From NCBI RefSeq assembly GCF_000252125.1, contig NZ_AHKF01000018.1:62001-126000 (forward strand): 64,000 bases of DNA. Direction: 5' to 3'. This document shows, piece after piece, positions 1 to 8,290 of this stretch. The stretch's first letter is position 1. Each line of letters opens with the position of its first letter. Below the pieces are notes generated by a model. That model was not told the DNA's origin, searched no databases, and saw only the letters and a list, made by a program, of their open reading frames with translations. Origin of the DNA: Flavobacterium frigoris PS1 (GTDB lineage: Bacteria; Bacteroidota; Bacteroidia; Flavobacteriales; Flavobacteriaceae). The position numbers and the translations under genes were made by a program.

Positions 1-1967
1 AATTGTTCTACTTGTTCGTCAGTTCCAATTACACAAATTTCGTCTCCTGGAAACAAACGTTCTAATTTATTGGGTATTTGAATGGTTAATTCACCCCGTT
101 TTATAAAGGCAATATTTATTCCTAAATCTTCTCTAACCTGAAGTTCACGAAGTGTTTTCCCCGCTAAACTAGACTCTTTGGCAATCTCAAAAGTAGACAT
201 ATGTCCGTCCCACGGTGTCAAATTAGCATGACGACGGTCGACTTTCTTGGTCTCTCTATGGTTGAGGTTTTTTAGGAAATGATTTTCAATTTTGTGATAC
301 TGAGTATGCAATTTTTTTGGAAAAAAGAAATAAGTCGTTATAGCCACCACTAAGGCAAAAAATGCAATTATAGGGGAGAAGAAAATATTCAAAAGAAACC
401 CAATATAAAATAAAGCAAGCCCCATCCTAAAGAAAATCATCATTAATATTGGACCTCTATATTTACGTTCTTTATACAAGGCATCCACTTGCTCAACTGC
501 AACACGGCGTAGGGCTAGCGCCCATAAAAAAGGCGAAATAACAATAATTGTAATCAAAGCTGCGATAGCATTACCAAATTTGGAGTTCTCCACTAAGGGT
601 AATATAAAGTTGGCTGACAACAGAATAATCGATGTAATGATTATAGTGTTTAAAACAATCTGGATCAAATAAGCACGTATTGCAATTTGCCATGTACTAA
701 CGGAGCGAATTGCTTGAGCATTTGTACTATATCGAGCTATTTTTTTAACCCATTTTTTAGGTAGTTTTCGTTCTAGTAGTTCTGAAAATGGAACGGCCAT
801 TTTTACCATAAAAGGAGTCGTAAAAGTAGTAATGGCAGATACCGCAACAACAATAGGATATAAAAAGTCACTCGTCACGTTCATTGACATTCCAAGAGTC
901 GCTATGATAAAAGAAAATTCTCCAATTTGAGACAAACTCATTCCTGTTTGTACCGCCTGTTTTAAAGGTTGTCCAGATATAAGCGCACCAATAGTAGAAC
1001 TGATGGACTGCCCAAAGATGGTTATGAAAGTTAAAATCAGTACTGGCACCGCATGCTCATATAGCATAACTGGATCGATAAGCATTCCCACAGACACAAA
1101 GAAAATCGCTCCAAATAAGTCTTTTACTGGTTTGACTAAATGCTCAATATGTTCCGCTTGCGTTGTCTCTGCGATAATAGATCCCATAATAAAAGCGCCT
1201 AAAGCAGGTGAGAAACCAACGTCTGAAGCTAAAATAACCATCATCAAACAAAGGGCAAGTGAGATAATCAACAGCATTTCATCTGTTAATAAAGGTTTTG
1301 CTTTTTTTAATAAGGATGGTATAAAGAAGATACCACCCATGAACCAGGCTGTCAAGAAAAAGATAAGTTTCAAAATCGACATTAATAGCTCTGTTCCTGA
1401 AAATTGCTGACTTACTGCGACAGTAGAGAGCAATACCATCATCAAAATGGCAACGATGTCTTGAACGATGAGCGAACCAATAACTATTCCGGCAAATTTC
1501 TTGGCCTTAACTCCCAGTTCGTCAAAGGTTTTTAAAATGATCGTTGTAGATGAAATAGAAAGTATAACCCCGAGAAAAATGGAATCCATTTGACTCCAGC
1601 CCATCCATTTACCAGCCAGAAAACCGACTAAAACCATCGTTATGATTTGGGTGACGGCAGTAATGGAGGCGGTACCTCCAACCCGCATCAATTTTTTAAA
1701 ACTGAACTCCAGACCCAAACTGAACAGTAAGATGATAACTCCTATTTCTGCCCAAACCTCTACACTTTTGATATCTTTTACTGATGGAAAAAAATCGAAA
1801 TGTGTCCCTGCCAGAAATCCCGCAATTAGATACCCTAGTACTAAAGGCTGTTTTAGTTTTTTAAATATTAAAACGGCAATACCGGCGGTCATAAGGATTA
1901 GTCCTAGATCACTGATTAATGGTTCTAAATGTGTTGTAGTTTCTGCTACTGTTGCTGCGACACTCAT
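1..1967 (-). CDS. CPA2-family monovalent cation/proton antiporter (KefB-like), 3'-truncated by window edge
   Basis: About 655 codons are visible from an ATG at 1967; the C-terminus runs off the window. The N-terminal ~400 residues are a string of hydrophobic segments typical of the Na+/H+ exchanger domain of CPA2 antiporters. A second hydrophobic block follows. The visible C-terminus contains 'LAGKTLREL' and 'FPGDEICVIG', which are signatures of a TrkA-C (RCK_C) regulatory domain. Family knowledge: these inner-membrane proteins exchange K+ or Na+ for protons, gated by ligand binding to the RCK part. The exchanged ion cannot be told from sequence. The antisense open frames at 1003 and 1642 are shadows. 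Confidence 0.85.
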   Translation of the reverse strand, partial: MSVAATVAETTTHLEPLISDLGLILMTAGIAVLIFKKLKQPLVLGYLIAGFLAGTHFDFFPSVKDIKSVEVWAEIGVIILLFSLGLEFSFKKLMRVGGTASITAVTQIITMVLVGFLAGKWMGWSQMDSIFLGVILSISSTTIILKTFDELGVKAKKFAGIVIGSLIVQDIVAILMMVLLSTVAVSQQFSGTELLMSILKLIFFLTAWFMGGIFFIPSLLKKAKPLLTDEMLLIISLALCLMMVILASDVGFSPALGAFIMGSIIAETTQAEHIEHLVKPVKDLFGAIFFVSVGMLIDPVMLYEHAVPVLILTFITIFGQSISSTIGALISGQPLKQAVQTGMSLSQIGEFSFIIATLGMSMNVTSDFLYPIVVAVSAITTFTTPFMVKMAVPFSELLERKLPKKWVKKIARYSTNAQAIRSVSTWQIAIRAYLIQIVLNTIIITSIILLSANFILPLVENSKFGNAIAALITIIVISPFLWALALRRVAVEQVDALYKERKYRGPILMMIFFRMGLALFYIGFLLNIFFSPIIAFFALVVAITTYFFFPKKLHTQYHKIENHFLKNLNHRETKKVDRRHANLTPWDGHMSTFEIAKESSLAGKTLRELQVREDLGINIAFIKRGELTIQIPNKLERLFPGDEICVIGTDEQVEQ

Positions 1968-2073
1968 ATTTTATTTTTGTAGCTATTCCAGTTTTGTATT
2001 GCAAAACGGGGCTAGTAAGATTTAGTTATGTATTTAAAATTTGTTTCAAAAAGCGTATTTAATTAAAGGGCTT

Positions 2074-2105
2074 AAAAAAAGCTATCGATAAAGATAGCTT
2101 TTTTT
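2074..2105 (-). terminator. Rho-independent terminator after purB
   Basis: A 13-bp perfect stem (A7 then GCTATC, pairing with GATAGC then T7) with a 6-nt loop lies 94 nt downstream of the purB stop on the minus strand. The A/T tracts make it usable in both directions, but only purB converges here. Confidence 0.85.
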
Positions 2106-2198
2106 GTAGATTTTCAATTGATAACCGTTTATATGAGTTCACTTTTGCTAAATTCAAAAAAAGGCTAACATAGAATTTACTTTTTTTTAATTTAACTT

Positions 2199-3545
2199 CT
2201 AGATTCCCAAGAAATTACTTGGAGTGATTTGCATTAACTCTGCTCTTACTTCTTCTGAAACTTCTAAAGTGGCAATAAAACCATGAATTGCTTTTTTATC
2301 AATTGCTTCATTGGTTCTTGTTAATCCTTTCAATGCCTCGTAAGGGTTTGGATATGCTTCACGTCTTAATATCGTTTGAATAGCCTCAGCAACAACTGCC
2401 CAGTTTTTCTCTAGATCTTCGTGGAACTTAGACTCATTCAATAATAATTTGTTCAATCCTTTTAAAGTAGCTTCAAAAGCGATTATTGTATGTCCAATTG
2501 GCACACCTACATTTCTTAAAACAGTACTGTCAGTTAAATCACGTTGCAATCTTGATAACGGTAATTTAGCCGAAAGATGTTCGAAAATAGCATTTGCTAT
2601 ACCTAAATTCCCTTCTGAGTTTTCAAAGTCAATAGGGTTCACTTTATGCGGCATTGCTGAAGATCCTATTTCTCCCGCTTTGATTTTTTGTTTGAAATAT
2701 TCCATTGAAACGTACGTCCATATATCTCTATCTAAATCAATGATAATGGTATTGATTCTTTTCAATGCATCAAAAAAGGCAGCAAAATGATCGTAATGCT
2801 CAATTTGTGTTGTTGGGAAAGAGTGGTGTAAACCTAAAATATCCTCAACAAAGTTTCCGCCAAATTTTTTCCAGTCAATTTGTGGATAAGCCACATGATG
2901 TGCATTGTAGTTTCCTGTTGCTCCACCAAATTTGGCTGCAAAAGGAATATTGAATAACAAACGCATCTGCTCTTCTAATCGTTCCACAAAAACACCAATT
3001 TCTTTACCTAAACGAGTAGGAGATGCGGGTTGTCCGTGTGTTCTTGCTAACATTGGGATATCTTTCCATTCTACACTTAAATCTTTCAATTTTGAAGTTA
3101 AAGTGATCAATGAAGGCATATATACTTTTTCGAAAGCCTCTTTTGTAGAAAGTGGAATCGCTGTATTGTTTATATCTTGTGAAGTCAACCCAAAATGGAT
3201 GAATTCTTTGTATTGTGATAGTCCTAATTTTTCAAAAGCGTCTTTGATGAAGTATTCAACCGCTTTAACATCGTGATTGGTTACTTTCTCCGTTTCTTTG
3301 ATCCAAAGCGCATCTTCAGTTGAGAAGTTCTTGTAAATGTTACGTAAACTTTCGAATAAATCTGGGTTTACACCTTTAAGTTGTGGCAAAGGAATCTCGC
3401 ACAAAGCAATGAAATATTCGATTTCAACTAATACGCGGTATTTGATTAATGCTTCTTCAGAAAAAAAAGGAGCTAAAGAAAGAGTCTTGTTTCTATATCT
3501 TCCGTCAATTGGAGAAATAGCATTCAATTCGTTTAAAGTAGTCAT
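2199..3545 (-). CDS. purB: Adenylosuccinate lyase
   Basis: A 448-residue protein of the fumarase/aspartase superfamily. It makes AICAR from SAICAR, and AMP from adenylosuccinate, releasing fumarate in cytosolic purine synthesis. The sequence shows 'ISPIDGRY' at the N-terminus, 'HFGLTSQDINN', 'ARTHGQPASPT', and the superfamily signature 'GSSAMPHKVNP' on the flexible catalytic loop. Length fits the E. coli-type enzyme (456 residues). I chose the ATG at 3545 rather than an in-frame upstream codon at 3593. The protein then starts 'MTTLNELNAISP', and a TAnnTTTG promoter box at 3571-3578 would otherwise lie inside the gene. Confidence 0.95.
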   Translation of the reverse strand: MTTLNELNAISPIDGRYRNKTLSLAPFFSEEALIKYRVLVEIEYFIALCEIPLPQLKGVNPDLFESLRNIYKNFSTEDALWIKETEKVTNHDVKAVEYFIKDAFEKLGLSQYKEFIHFGLTSQDINNTAIPLSTKEAFEKVYMPSLITLTSKLKDLSVEWKDIPMLARTHGQPASPTRLGKEIGVFVERLEEQMRLLFNIPFAAKFGGATGNYNAHHVAYPQIDWKKFGGNFVEDILGLHHSFPTTQIEHYDHFAAFFDALKRINTIIIDLDRDIWTYVSMEYFKQKIKAGEIGSSAMPHKVNPIDFENSEGNLGIANAIFEHLSAKLPLSRLQRDLTDSTVLRNVGVPIGHTIIAFEATLKGLNKLLLNESKFHEDLEKNWAVVAEAIQTILRREAYPNPYEALKGLTRTNEAIDKKAIHGFIATLEVSEEVRAELMQITPSNFLGI

Positions 3546-3570
3546 TGTTGTGTTATTTGTTCGAAAGCCA

Positions 3571-3578
3571 CAAATATA
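3571..3578 (-). promoter_or_regulatory. purB: Bacteroidota -7 promoter box for purB
   Basis: TATATTTG on the minus strand matches the TAnnTTTG consensus and gives a leader of about 20-25 nt before the ATG at 3545. No clear TTG -33 element is seen at the usual spacing. Confidence 0.5.
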
Positions 3579-3612
3579 AACCTTTAGAAGCAATTTCGAA
3601 AAGGATTGTTTT

Positions 3613-4308
3613 TTAAATAAACCGAAGAAGCTCCTTTTTTAATAGTTTCATTCCTTCAGATGCCACTTCTGGAAAAACTTGCAACGGATTTCTGAGATTT
3701 GGGATCTTAATTGGTTTCGGGTCGATGTAATAGATGGGAGTTTTAGAATTGGTAAAATCAATCAATCCTGCCGCAGGATAAACTTGAAGTGAAGTTCCAA
3801 TAACTGCAAAATAATCCGCAGTTTCAGTAAGGGAAATTGCCTCATCCAGTGCTGGGACTTCTTCGCCAAACCAAACAATATGAGGACGTAATTGATTTTG
3901 ATCAGTATCAAAGTCACCAAAATTCAAATCTTCTTTCCAATCTAGAATAAAATTTGGGTTGACTGTACTTCTGACTTTCAGTAATTCGCCGTGCAAATGC
4001 AGAACATTAGTACTTCCGGCACGTTCATGTAAATCATCCACATTTTGAGTTATTATTTGTACTTCAAAATGAGACTCTAATTCCGCTAGAATCTGATGAC
4101 CTAAGTTTGGGTTTACTTCCTTGAGCTGTTTTCTCCTTTGATTATAGAAATCCATTACCAAAGCGGGGTTTTTATACCATCCTTCTGGCGTGGCGACATC
4201 CAATACATTATGACCTTCCCAAAGTCCATCACTGTCGCGAAAAGTTTTTATACCACTTTCGGCACTAATACCAGCACCCGTTAAAACCACTAATTTCTTT
4301 TTCATCAT
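3613..4308 (-). CDS. cobB: Sir2-family NAD-dependent protein deacylase (CobB/SIRT5 type) lacking zinc cysteines
   Basis: A 231-residue cytosolic sirtuin that removes acyl groups from lysines using NAD+. Visible motifs: 'GAGISAESGI' (residues ~11-20) for NAD binding, 'TQNVDDLHERAG' (~88), and 'HLHGE' with catalytic His106. 'YNQRR' at Tyr55 and Arg58 matches the Tyr/Arg pair that class III sirtuins use for succinyl or malonyl lysine. Oddity: the whole protein has no cysteine, so the usual four-cysteine zinc module between His106 and 'RPHIVWFGE' is absent as a metal site. Two adjacent ATGs (4308, 4305) are possible starts. A -7-like box (TAAATTTG) sits at 4335-4342. Confidence 0.9.
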   Translation of the reverse strand: MMKKKLVVLTGAGISAESGIKTFRDSDGLWEGHNVLDVATPEGWYKNPALVMDFYNQRRKQLKEVNPNLGHQILAELESHFEVQIITQNVDDLHERAGSTNVLHLHGELLKVRSTVNPNFILDWKEDLNFGDFDTDQNQLRPHIVWFGEEVPALDEAISLTETADYFAVIGTSLQVYPAAGLIDFTNSKTPIYYIDPKPIKIPNLRNPLQVFPEVASEGMKLLKKELLRFI

Positions 4309-4388
4309 TATTATGTTGTTTTGTCACTAATCTACAAATTTACTATAAATCCGTTTTCAAACTGCCGTTAAATGAAATTGTAAAAAAA

Positions 4389-4510
4389 AATGGACGCAGA
4401 TGATTCGGATTTAAACGGATTGTCGCAGATTTTTAATCCTTTAAAAAAATAAATCTGTGGATCCGTGGCTGTAGTTCTTTAACTAATAAATTTGTGAATT
4501 AGCGGTAGAT
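4389..4510. repeat. Degenerate intergenic repeat of the 'CGCAGAT...CGGATTTAAACGGATT' kind
   Basis: The stretch between the sirtuin and trmH contains 'GACGCAGATGATTCGGATTT' followed by 'AAACGGATT', 'GTCGCAGATTTT' and 'AAATCTGTGGATCCGTGG', then 'GTGAATTAGCGG'. These are internally similar, partly inverted words (CAGAT/ATCTG, CGGAT/ATCCG). I recall similar non-coding text between genes of many Bacteroidota. Only one clear copy is seen in this window, so this is a tentative call. Confidence 0.35.
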
Positions 4511-4547
4511 TTTTCTTTTTTACTATTTTTGCCAAAAAAGCTTCACA

Positions 4548-5210
4548 ATGATTGATGTTGATTACCTTAATTTCCTTGAAAACATTCTAACAGACAACCG
4601 AAAAGAGAAATTCCTAAAAGTATTAGAAAACAGAACCAATCATTTTACTATTGCTGTCGAAGATATTTTTCAGATGCACAATACAAGTGCAGTGATGCGC
4701 AGTTGTGAAGTTTTCGGAATTCAAGAACTCAATGTCATTGAGCAACGCTACGGAAAAAGTATCGATAAGGAAATTGCTATGGGAGCCCAGAAATGGGTCG
4801 ATATCAACACCTATGATAGTATTACGGACTGTGTAGATACTTTAAAAAATAAAGGCTACCAAATCATCGCTACAACACCTCATGATACTGATTGCTTGAT
4901 GGATGATTTTGATATAACAAAACCAAGTGCTTTGTTCTTTGGGACAGAGAGAGACGGATTGTCTGAAGAAATTTTACTGCGTGCCGATGGTTTTCTTAAA
5001 ATTCCTATGGTAGGATTTACAGAGAGTTTGAATATTTCAGTTTCCGCAGCTATTATCATTCAAAATTTAACTAACAGATTACGTAACTCTGATATCGATT
5101 GGCATTTATCCGAAGAGGAAATTTTAATCAAGCGCCTGGCTTGGGCCAAAAACTCTATAAAAGATATCAAACGAATTGAAGCGCGCTATTTTGAGGAAAA
5201 TCCAAGGTAG
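4548..5210 (+). CDS. trmH: tRNA (guanosine(18)-2'-O)-methyltransferase, SPOUT family
   Basis: A 220-residue SpoU/TrmH-class methyltransferase, expected to 2'-O-methylate G18 in the D-loop of tRNAs with S-adenosylmethionine. The three SPOUT motifs are visible: 'HNTSAVMRSCEVFGI' (motif 1, with the catalytic Arg), 'FFGTERDGLSEE' (motif 2) and 'IPMVGFTESLNISVSAAI' (motif 3, the knotted SAM site). The short basic C-terminal extension after motif 3 resembles TrmH rather than TrmL. The gene stands alone between oppositely oriented neighbours. Confidence 0.88.
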   Translation: MIDVDYLNFLENILTDNRKEKFLKVLENRTNHFTIAVEDIFQMHNTSAVMRSCEVFGIQELNVIEQRYGKSIDKEIAMGAQKWVDINTYDSITDCVDTLKNKGYQIIATTPHDTDCLMDDFDITKPSALFFGTERDGLSEEILLRADGFLKIPMVGFTESLNISVSAAIIIQNLTNRLRNSDIDWHLSEEEILIKRLAWAKNSIKDIKRIEARYFEENPR

Positions 5211-5430
5211 TGTAACTGCTTGTGCCTCTGAGAGTAGAAATTTTGCCATCGTTTAAGTCTTTGCTAGTAAGGACTTTTGCACAATGTGGCAAAAGCAATC
5301 ACATTCAGTGCTTGTGACTTTGGGCCAAGATTACAAATTCGTGTACCCGAGTTTTTGTGCTGCAAAAAAAGGTATGCAAAGTACTGTTTGTCTTATGTAA
5401 GGATGAGTACATACAGCTATGAGCAGTCAC

Positions 5431-5943
5431 TTATTGTTTGTTTTCTTCGTGGATTACTAATTTTAAAGAATTAATATAATCTGTATCAAATTCTATAACT
5501 CTTATTTTATTTAGTTTAAAATTCATTTCACCTTCAAATTTTCCTTCTGGTCCTAAAAAATCGATTATCAATTCTTTTTCATTTAGTTCTAGAAGTCTAC
5601 CAAGATAAACTGCCTTGTCAGATTTTTTTGCAATTTGAAAAATTTCATGCCTCATTGCCAGAAAATTTATAATTGAAGGCAAATCTGTAAGAGGAATAAT
5701 TTCTTCAGCACTTGTTTTTAAACCCTTAAGCTTAATTACTCTCTCTGTGAATTCATAATCTTCATCTTGAATAATCGACTTTACATTTTTATTTTTCAAA
5801 ATGGTGTAGCCATCAATGATAAAATCAAATGGATTGTTTTTTAGCAAGATCCAATCTTCGGTCCAGTCAATTAAAAAACCAGTAAAGACTTCTTTCTTAT
5901 CTTCAAATACTATTGATATTAATTGGCGCAAATATTTTTCCAT
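5431..5943 (-). CDS. Hypothetical protein, 170 aa
   Basis: I do not recognise the family. The predicted protein is soluble, with no signal peptide or membrane segment. The N-terminal half reads as alternating beta-strands ('FTGFLIDWTEDWILLKNN', 'IDGYTILKNKNVKSI'), giving a faint resemblance to small beta-barrel (Sm-like) folds; that is only an impression. The ATG at 5943 is preferred to an upstream in-frame TTG at 5967. A perfect 16-bp palindrome lies about 80 nt upstream. The gene sits alone between trmH and a converging terminator region. Confidence 0.6.
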   Translation of the reverse strand: MEKYLRQLISIVFEDKKEVFTGFLIDWTEDWILLKNNPFDFIIDGYTILKNKNVKSIIQDEDYEFTERVIKLKGLKTSAEEIIPLTDLPSIINFLAMRHEIFQIAKKSDKAVYLGRLLELNEKELIIDFLGPEGKFEGEMNFKLNKIRVIEFDTDYINSLKLVIHEENKQ

Positions 5944-6281
5944 GATGTTTTTTAGTTTCGAGAACAATTTGCTGTCACTTTTAGCGCAGGTCTAGCAATT
6001 TGCGGGTTTTAAAAACGAGTACTTTCGTTTAAACGAAAATACAAAATAAATCGTCTTGGTCACGATAAATAATGGATTACAAATATAAATAGTAATAAGA
6101 CTTTTTTAATAAACCGCGTAACAAACGCCACGTTTTGTTTTCTAATCAAAGTAGGTACTTGTCGCAGGCGAGCACCAGAGGGTATTCCAATTTCGGCAAA
6201 CAGCCATGTGTATTTTGCACTACAAGTAAGATAAAAGTACTTTACTAACCATATATAATAGGATTATATTGACAAAGGATT
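5944..6281. other. Intergenic stretch without a gene
   Basis: About 340 bases of A+T-rich sequence with no supportable coding frame on either strand. It contains the 16-bp palindrome at 6023-6038. The words 'GTCGCAGGCGAGCACC' and 'ATTTCGGCAAACAGCC' near 6170-6210 look like remnants, but I cannot assign them. Confidence 0.5.
6023..6038. promoter_or_regulatory. Perfect 16-bp palindrome, candidate operator
   Basis: TTTCGTTTAAACGAAA is fully self-complementary with no loop, so it fits a protein-binding site better than a hairpin. It lies ~80 nt upstream of the minus-strand unknown gene starting at 5943. No regulator for it is visible nearby. Confidence 0.35.
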
Positions 6282-6282
6282 A

Positions 6283-6321
6283 AAAAAAAGAGAAGCGGAA
6301 CATATCGGCTTCTCTTTTTTT
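6283..6321 (-). terminator. Rho-independent terminator after the NmrA-like gene
   Basis: A 14-bp perfect stem (A7 GAGAAGC pairing with GCTTCTC T7) with an 11-nt loop sits 48 nt past the stop of the minus-strand gene at 6369. Confidence 0.88.
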
Positions 6322-6368
6322 AAATTACATACACTGACACTTTGATAAAGGAGAGCGATTAAATTTGA

Positions 6369-7292
6369 TTACTTCCAGTTAACATTTAGCTCTGCCCATT
6401 CTTTTGCAGACATTGTCTCTATTCCTTTCTGAAAATTGAATGTTTTATCCAAACTCCAAGAGACGCCTGCTCCATTACCAAAAATATGTCGGTACTTGTT
6501 AACAAAATTATCCGGATCATTTTTTAACTCATCATCTAATTCACTCATATTTGAAACTTTGCGATTATATTTTTCACCCGACAAAGATTCTGCAATATCA
6601 GCTAATTGTCCATATGTCAATGTGTCGCCTCCGATATACACAATGCTGTCTTCAATTACCGGCTCACTGAAAAATATCTCTGCTGTAAGTTTTCCGATAT
6701 CTTCAGGAGTAGTTACCGTCACAGCAGTATCCCAGCTGCCTAAAGCATTTACAGACTTAGTTTCTAAATCTAGAACACCGAAAAAAGGCTCAAATAAGTA
6801 GCTTGTAAATAAGCCAGTAGAAATAATGACCCACTTGGTTGCTTTTTGCGATCGTAAAAGTTCTCGTACATCGAGTTGCTCATCAAAAAGATCTTGTGCG
6901 CTACCGCGACCAATTACCTCAAAGTCAACCCCGAATTGCCAAGGAAAATACCGTTTAACACCAGCTAAAAGTACGGCTCGCGTGAGTTTGAGCTGAAATC
7001 CACCAGCACCACTACCGTAACCTGTGCAAGAAACAAGCGTATCAAATTCTTTGAAAATTTGAATCAGTTCTGATGAAGGAGCTGTGAGATCTCCTGCTAG
7101 CAATTCTACTCCTAAAGCCTTAAGCTCGTCAATTTTGGTTTTTTTTTCAATATCTGTTGAATTTATGGTAGACTGACGAAGAAGTACTGTGATTTTTGTA
7201 TTGGGTTCATTTTTTGCCTTTCTTACCAAATTGCGTATTACGGGCATTCCTAATTGGCCCGCTCCTAATACTAAAATTGATGTATTTTTCAT
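6369..7292 (-). CDS. NmrA-like / isoflavone-reductase-type NAD(P)-binding protein
   Basis: A 307-residue Rossmann-fold protein starting 'MKNTSILVLGAGQLGMPVIR', which carries a GxGxxG-type dinucleotide site (GAGQLG, residues ~10-15). 'PWQFGVDFEVIGRG' and 'WVIISTGLFTSYLFEPFFG' are typical of the NmrA/aromatic alcohol reductase group of atypical SDRs. Its substrate is unknown; members act as reductases or redox sensors. It is divergently transcribed from an HxlR regulator at 7572. HxlR regulators are often paired with a quinone or aldehyde stress reductase, so induction by electrophiles or oxidants is a reasonable inference. Confidence 0.8.
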   Translation of the reverse strand: MKNTSILVLGAGQLGMPVIRNLVRKAKNEPNTKITVLLRQSTINSTDIEKKTKIDELKALGVELLAGDLTAPSSELIQIFKEFDTLVSCTGYGSGAGGFQLKLTRAVLLAGVKRYFPWQFGVDFEVIGRGSAQDLFDEQLDVRELLRSQKATKWVIISTGLFTSYLFEPFFGVLDLETKSVNALGSWDTAVTVTTPEDIGKLTAEIFFSEPVIEDSIVYIGGDTLTYGQLADIAESLSGEKYNRKVSNMSELDDELKNDPDNFVNKYRHIFGNGAGVSWSLDKTFNFQKGIETMSAKEWAELNVNWK

Positions 7293-7346
7293 TTTAAAAT
7301 TTTTATTTTATTGTCATCTAGCTATCTTCTAAATGACTTATATAGG

Positions 7347-7377
7347 CAAAGATAAAGCATTCAAATGTTGTTTACAA
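7347..7377 (-). promoter_or_regulatory. Canonical Bacteroidota promoter for the NmrA-like gene
   Basis: On the minus strand, TTG (7377-7375), a 20-nt spacer and TATCTTTG (7354-7347) match the -33/-7 consensus (TTG ... TAnnTTTG). The start site would be near 7341, giving a leader of roughly 48 nt. Confidence 0.65.
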
Positions 7378-7383
7378 TGAGAC

Positions 7384-7401
7384 ACTTACAGGTGTGTAAG
7401 T
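7384..7401. promoter_or_regulatory. Inverted repeat, candidate HxlR-regulator operator
   Basis: ACTTACA-GGTG-TGTAAGT is a perfect 7-bp dyad with a 4-nt spacer. It abuts the upstream edge of the -33 element of the minus-strand reductase promoter and lies between the divergent reductase and HxlR genes. Dimeric winged-helix HxlR proteins bind short dyads, so this is the best operator candidate. Confidence 0.5.
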
Positions 7402-7571
7402 TACCTTCAGGTTAGTTATTTGTAGATAAGCCTATTGAATTTCATATAATTTAAAACTGGCTAATTATCCTAATCGGAAACGCATCTTATGTATAATAAT
7501 TATCGTGAATTTAAAACCTCATTGATAAATTGTAGTACCTTTAAAAATTATACTTTTTTAATTATTAAAAG

Positions 7572-7976
7572 ATGGATAGCTATATAGTTGATGATAAACT
7601 CAAAAAGGCCTGGGGTGATATATGCAAGGTACTGAACAAAGATCAGGATGATCTTAAAAGAGATATATTAAATCATGTTGGTAATAAATGGTCCTTATTT
7701 ATCATACATGATTTGGGAGTGGATGGACGAATGCGTTTTTCTAAATTACAGCAGCAAATAAATGGTATAAGTCAAAAGATGTTAACCAAATGTCTCCGCG
7801 AACTGGAACGGGACGGATTGATAAGCCGAAGTGTTTATCCCGAAGTACCCCCAAGAGTCGAATATGAATTGACACATTTAGGTAAAGATTTGCTTGTTCT
7901 TGTGACGCCATTATGGTCTTGGATTGCCGTCAATATTAACGATTTCCATGATGCGCGTAGCAAATATATTAAATAG
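7572..7976 (+). CDS. HxlR-family winged-helix transcriptional regulator
   Basis: A 134-residue DNA-binding protein with the HxlR signature order: 'GNKWSLFIIHDL', 'RMRFSKLQQQINGISQKML', 'CLRELERDGLISRSVYPEVPPRVEYELT'. These correspond to the winged helix-turn-helix and wing. The usual N-terminal redox cysteine ahead of the helix-turn-helix is not at its standard place; a Cys lies slightly earlier in 'GDICKVLN' and could serve. It is divergent from the NmrA-like reductase, with a shared 279-nt control region containing a dyad at 7384-7401. It probably regulates that reductase and perhaps itself. Confidence 0.9.
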   Translation: MDSYIVDDKLKKAWGDICKVLNKDQDDLKRDILNHVGNKWSLFIIHDLGVDGRMRFSKLQQQINGISQKMLTKCLRELERDGLISRSVYPEVPPRVEYELTHLGKDLLVLVTPLWSWIAVNINDFHDARSKYIK

Positions 7977-8290
7977 AAATTCAGTTTAAAATAAGAACTG
8001 AAAATGAATCAATAATTAATGTAATAATTTAAACTTATTTTCAGCGGTTTGCTGCTTTGAGATGAAGGGGAAATCGTAACCGCTAATTTTTTGGCTTAAC
8101 GAAAACTTTATGCGAAACGATAATTCCACTAAAACACCACTATATCAGAACAGCGTTTATTGGCTGGCATTTTATTCATTGTTTTGTTCAATAATAGTAA
8201 AACCAGCTTTTAAAAACATTTCAATTTTCCATAAAGATTCTTCTACCTTCCATTTCTTTGCTCGAAATTTTGTTGAAGAAATATCTTGTC

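Noticed and set aside
5215..5430. Possible tRNA or small RNA in the gap after trmH
   Set aside because: No T-loop (GGTTCRA) word, no cloverleaf pairing or CCA end found by eye.
5277..5474. Plus-strand 65-codon frame after trmH
   Set aside because: Cysteine-rich random-looking product, overlaps the 3' end of the convergent minus-strand gene, no start signals.
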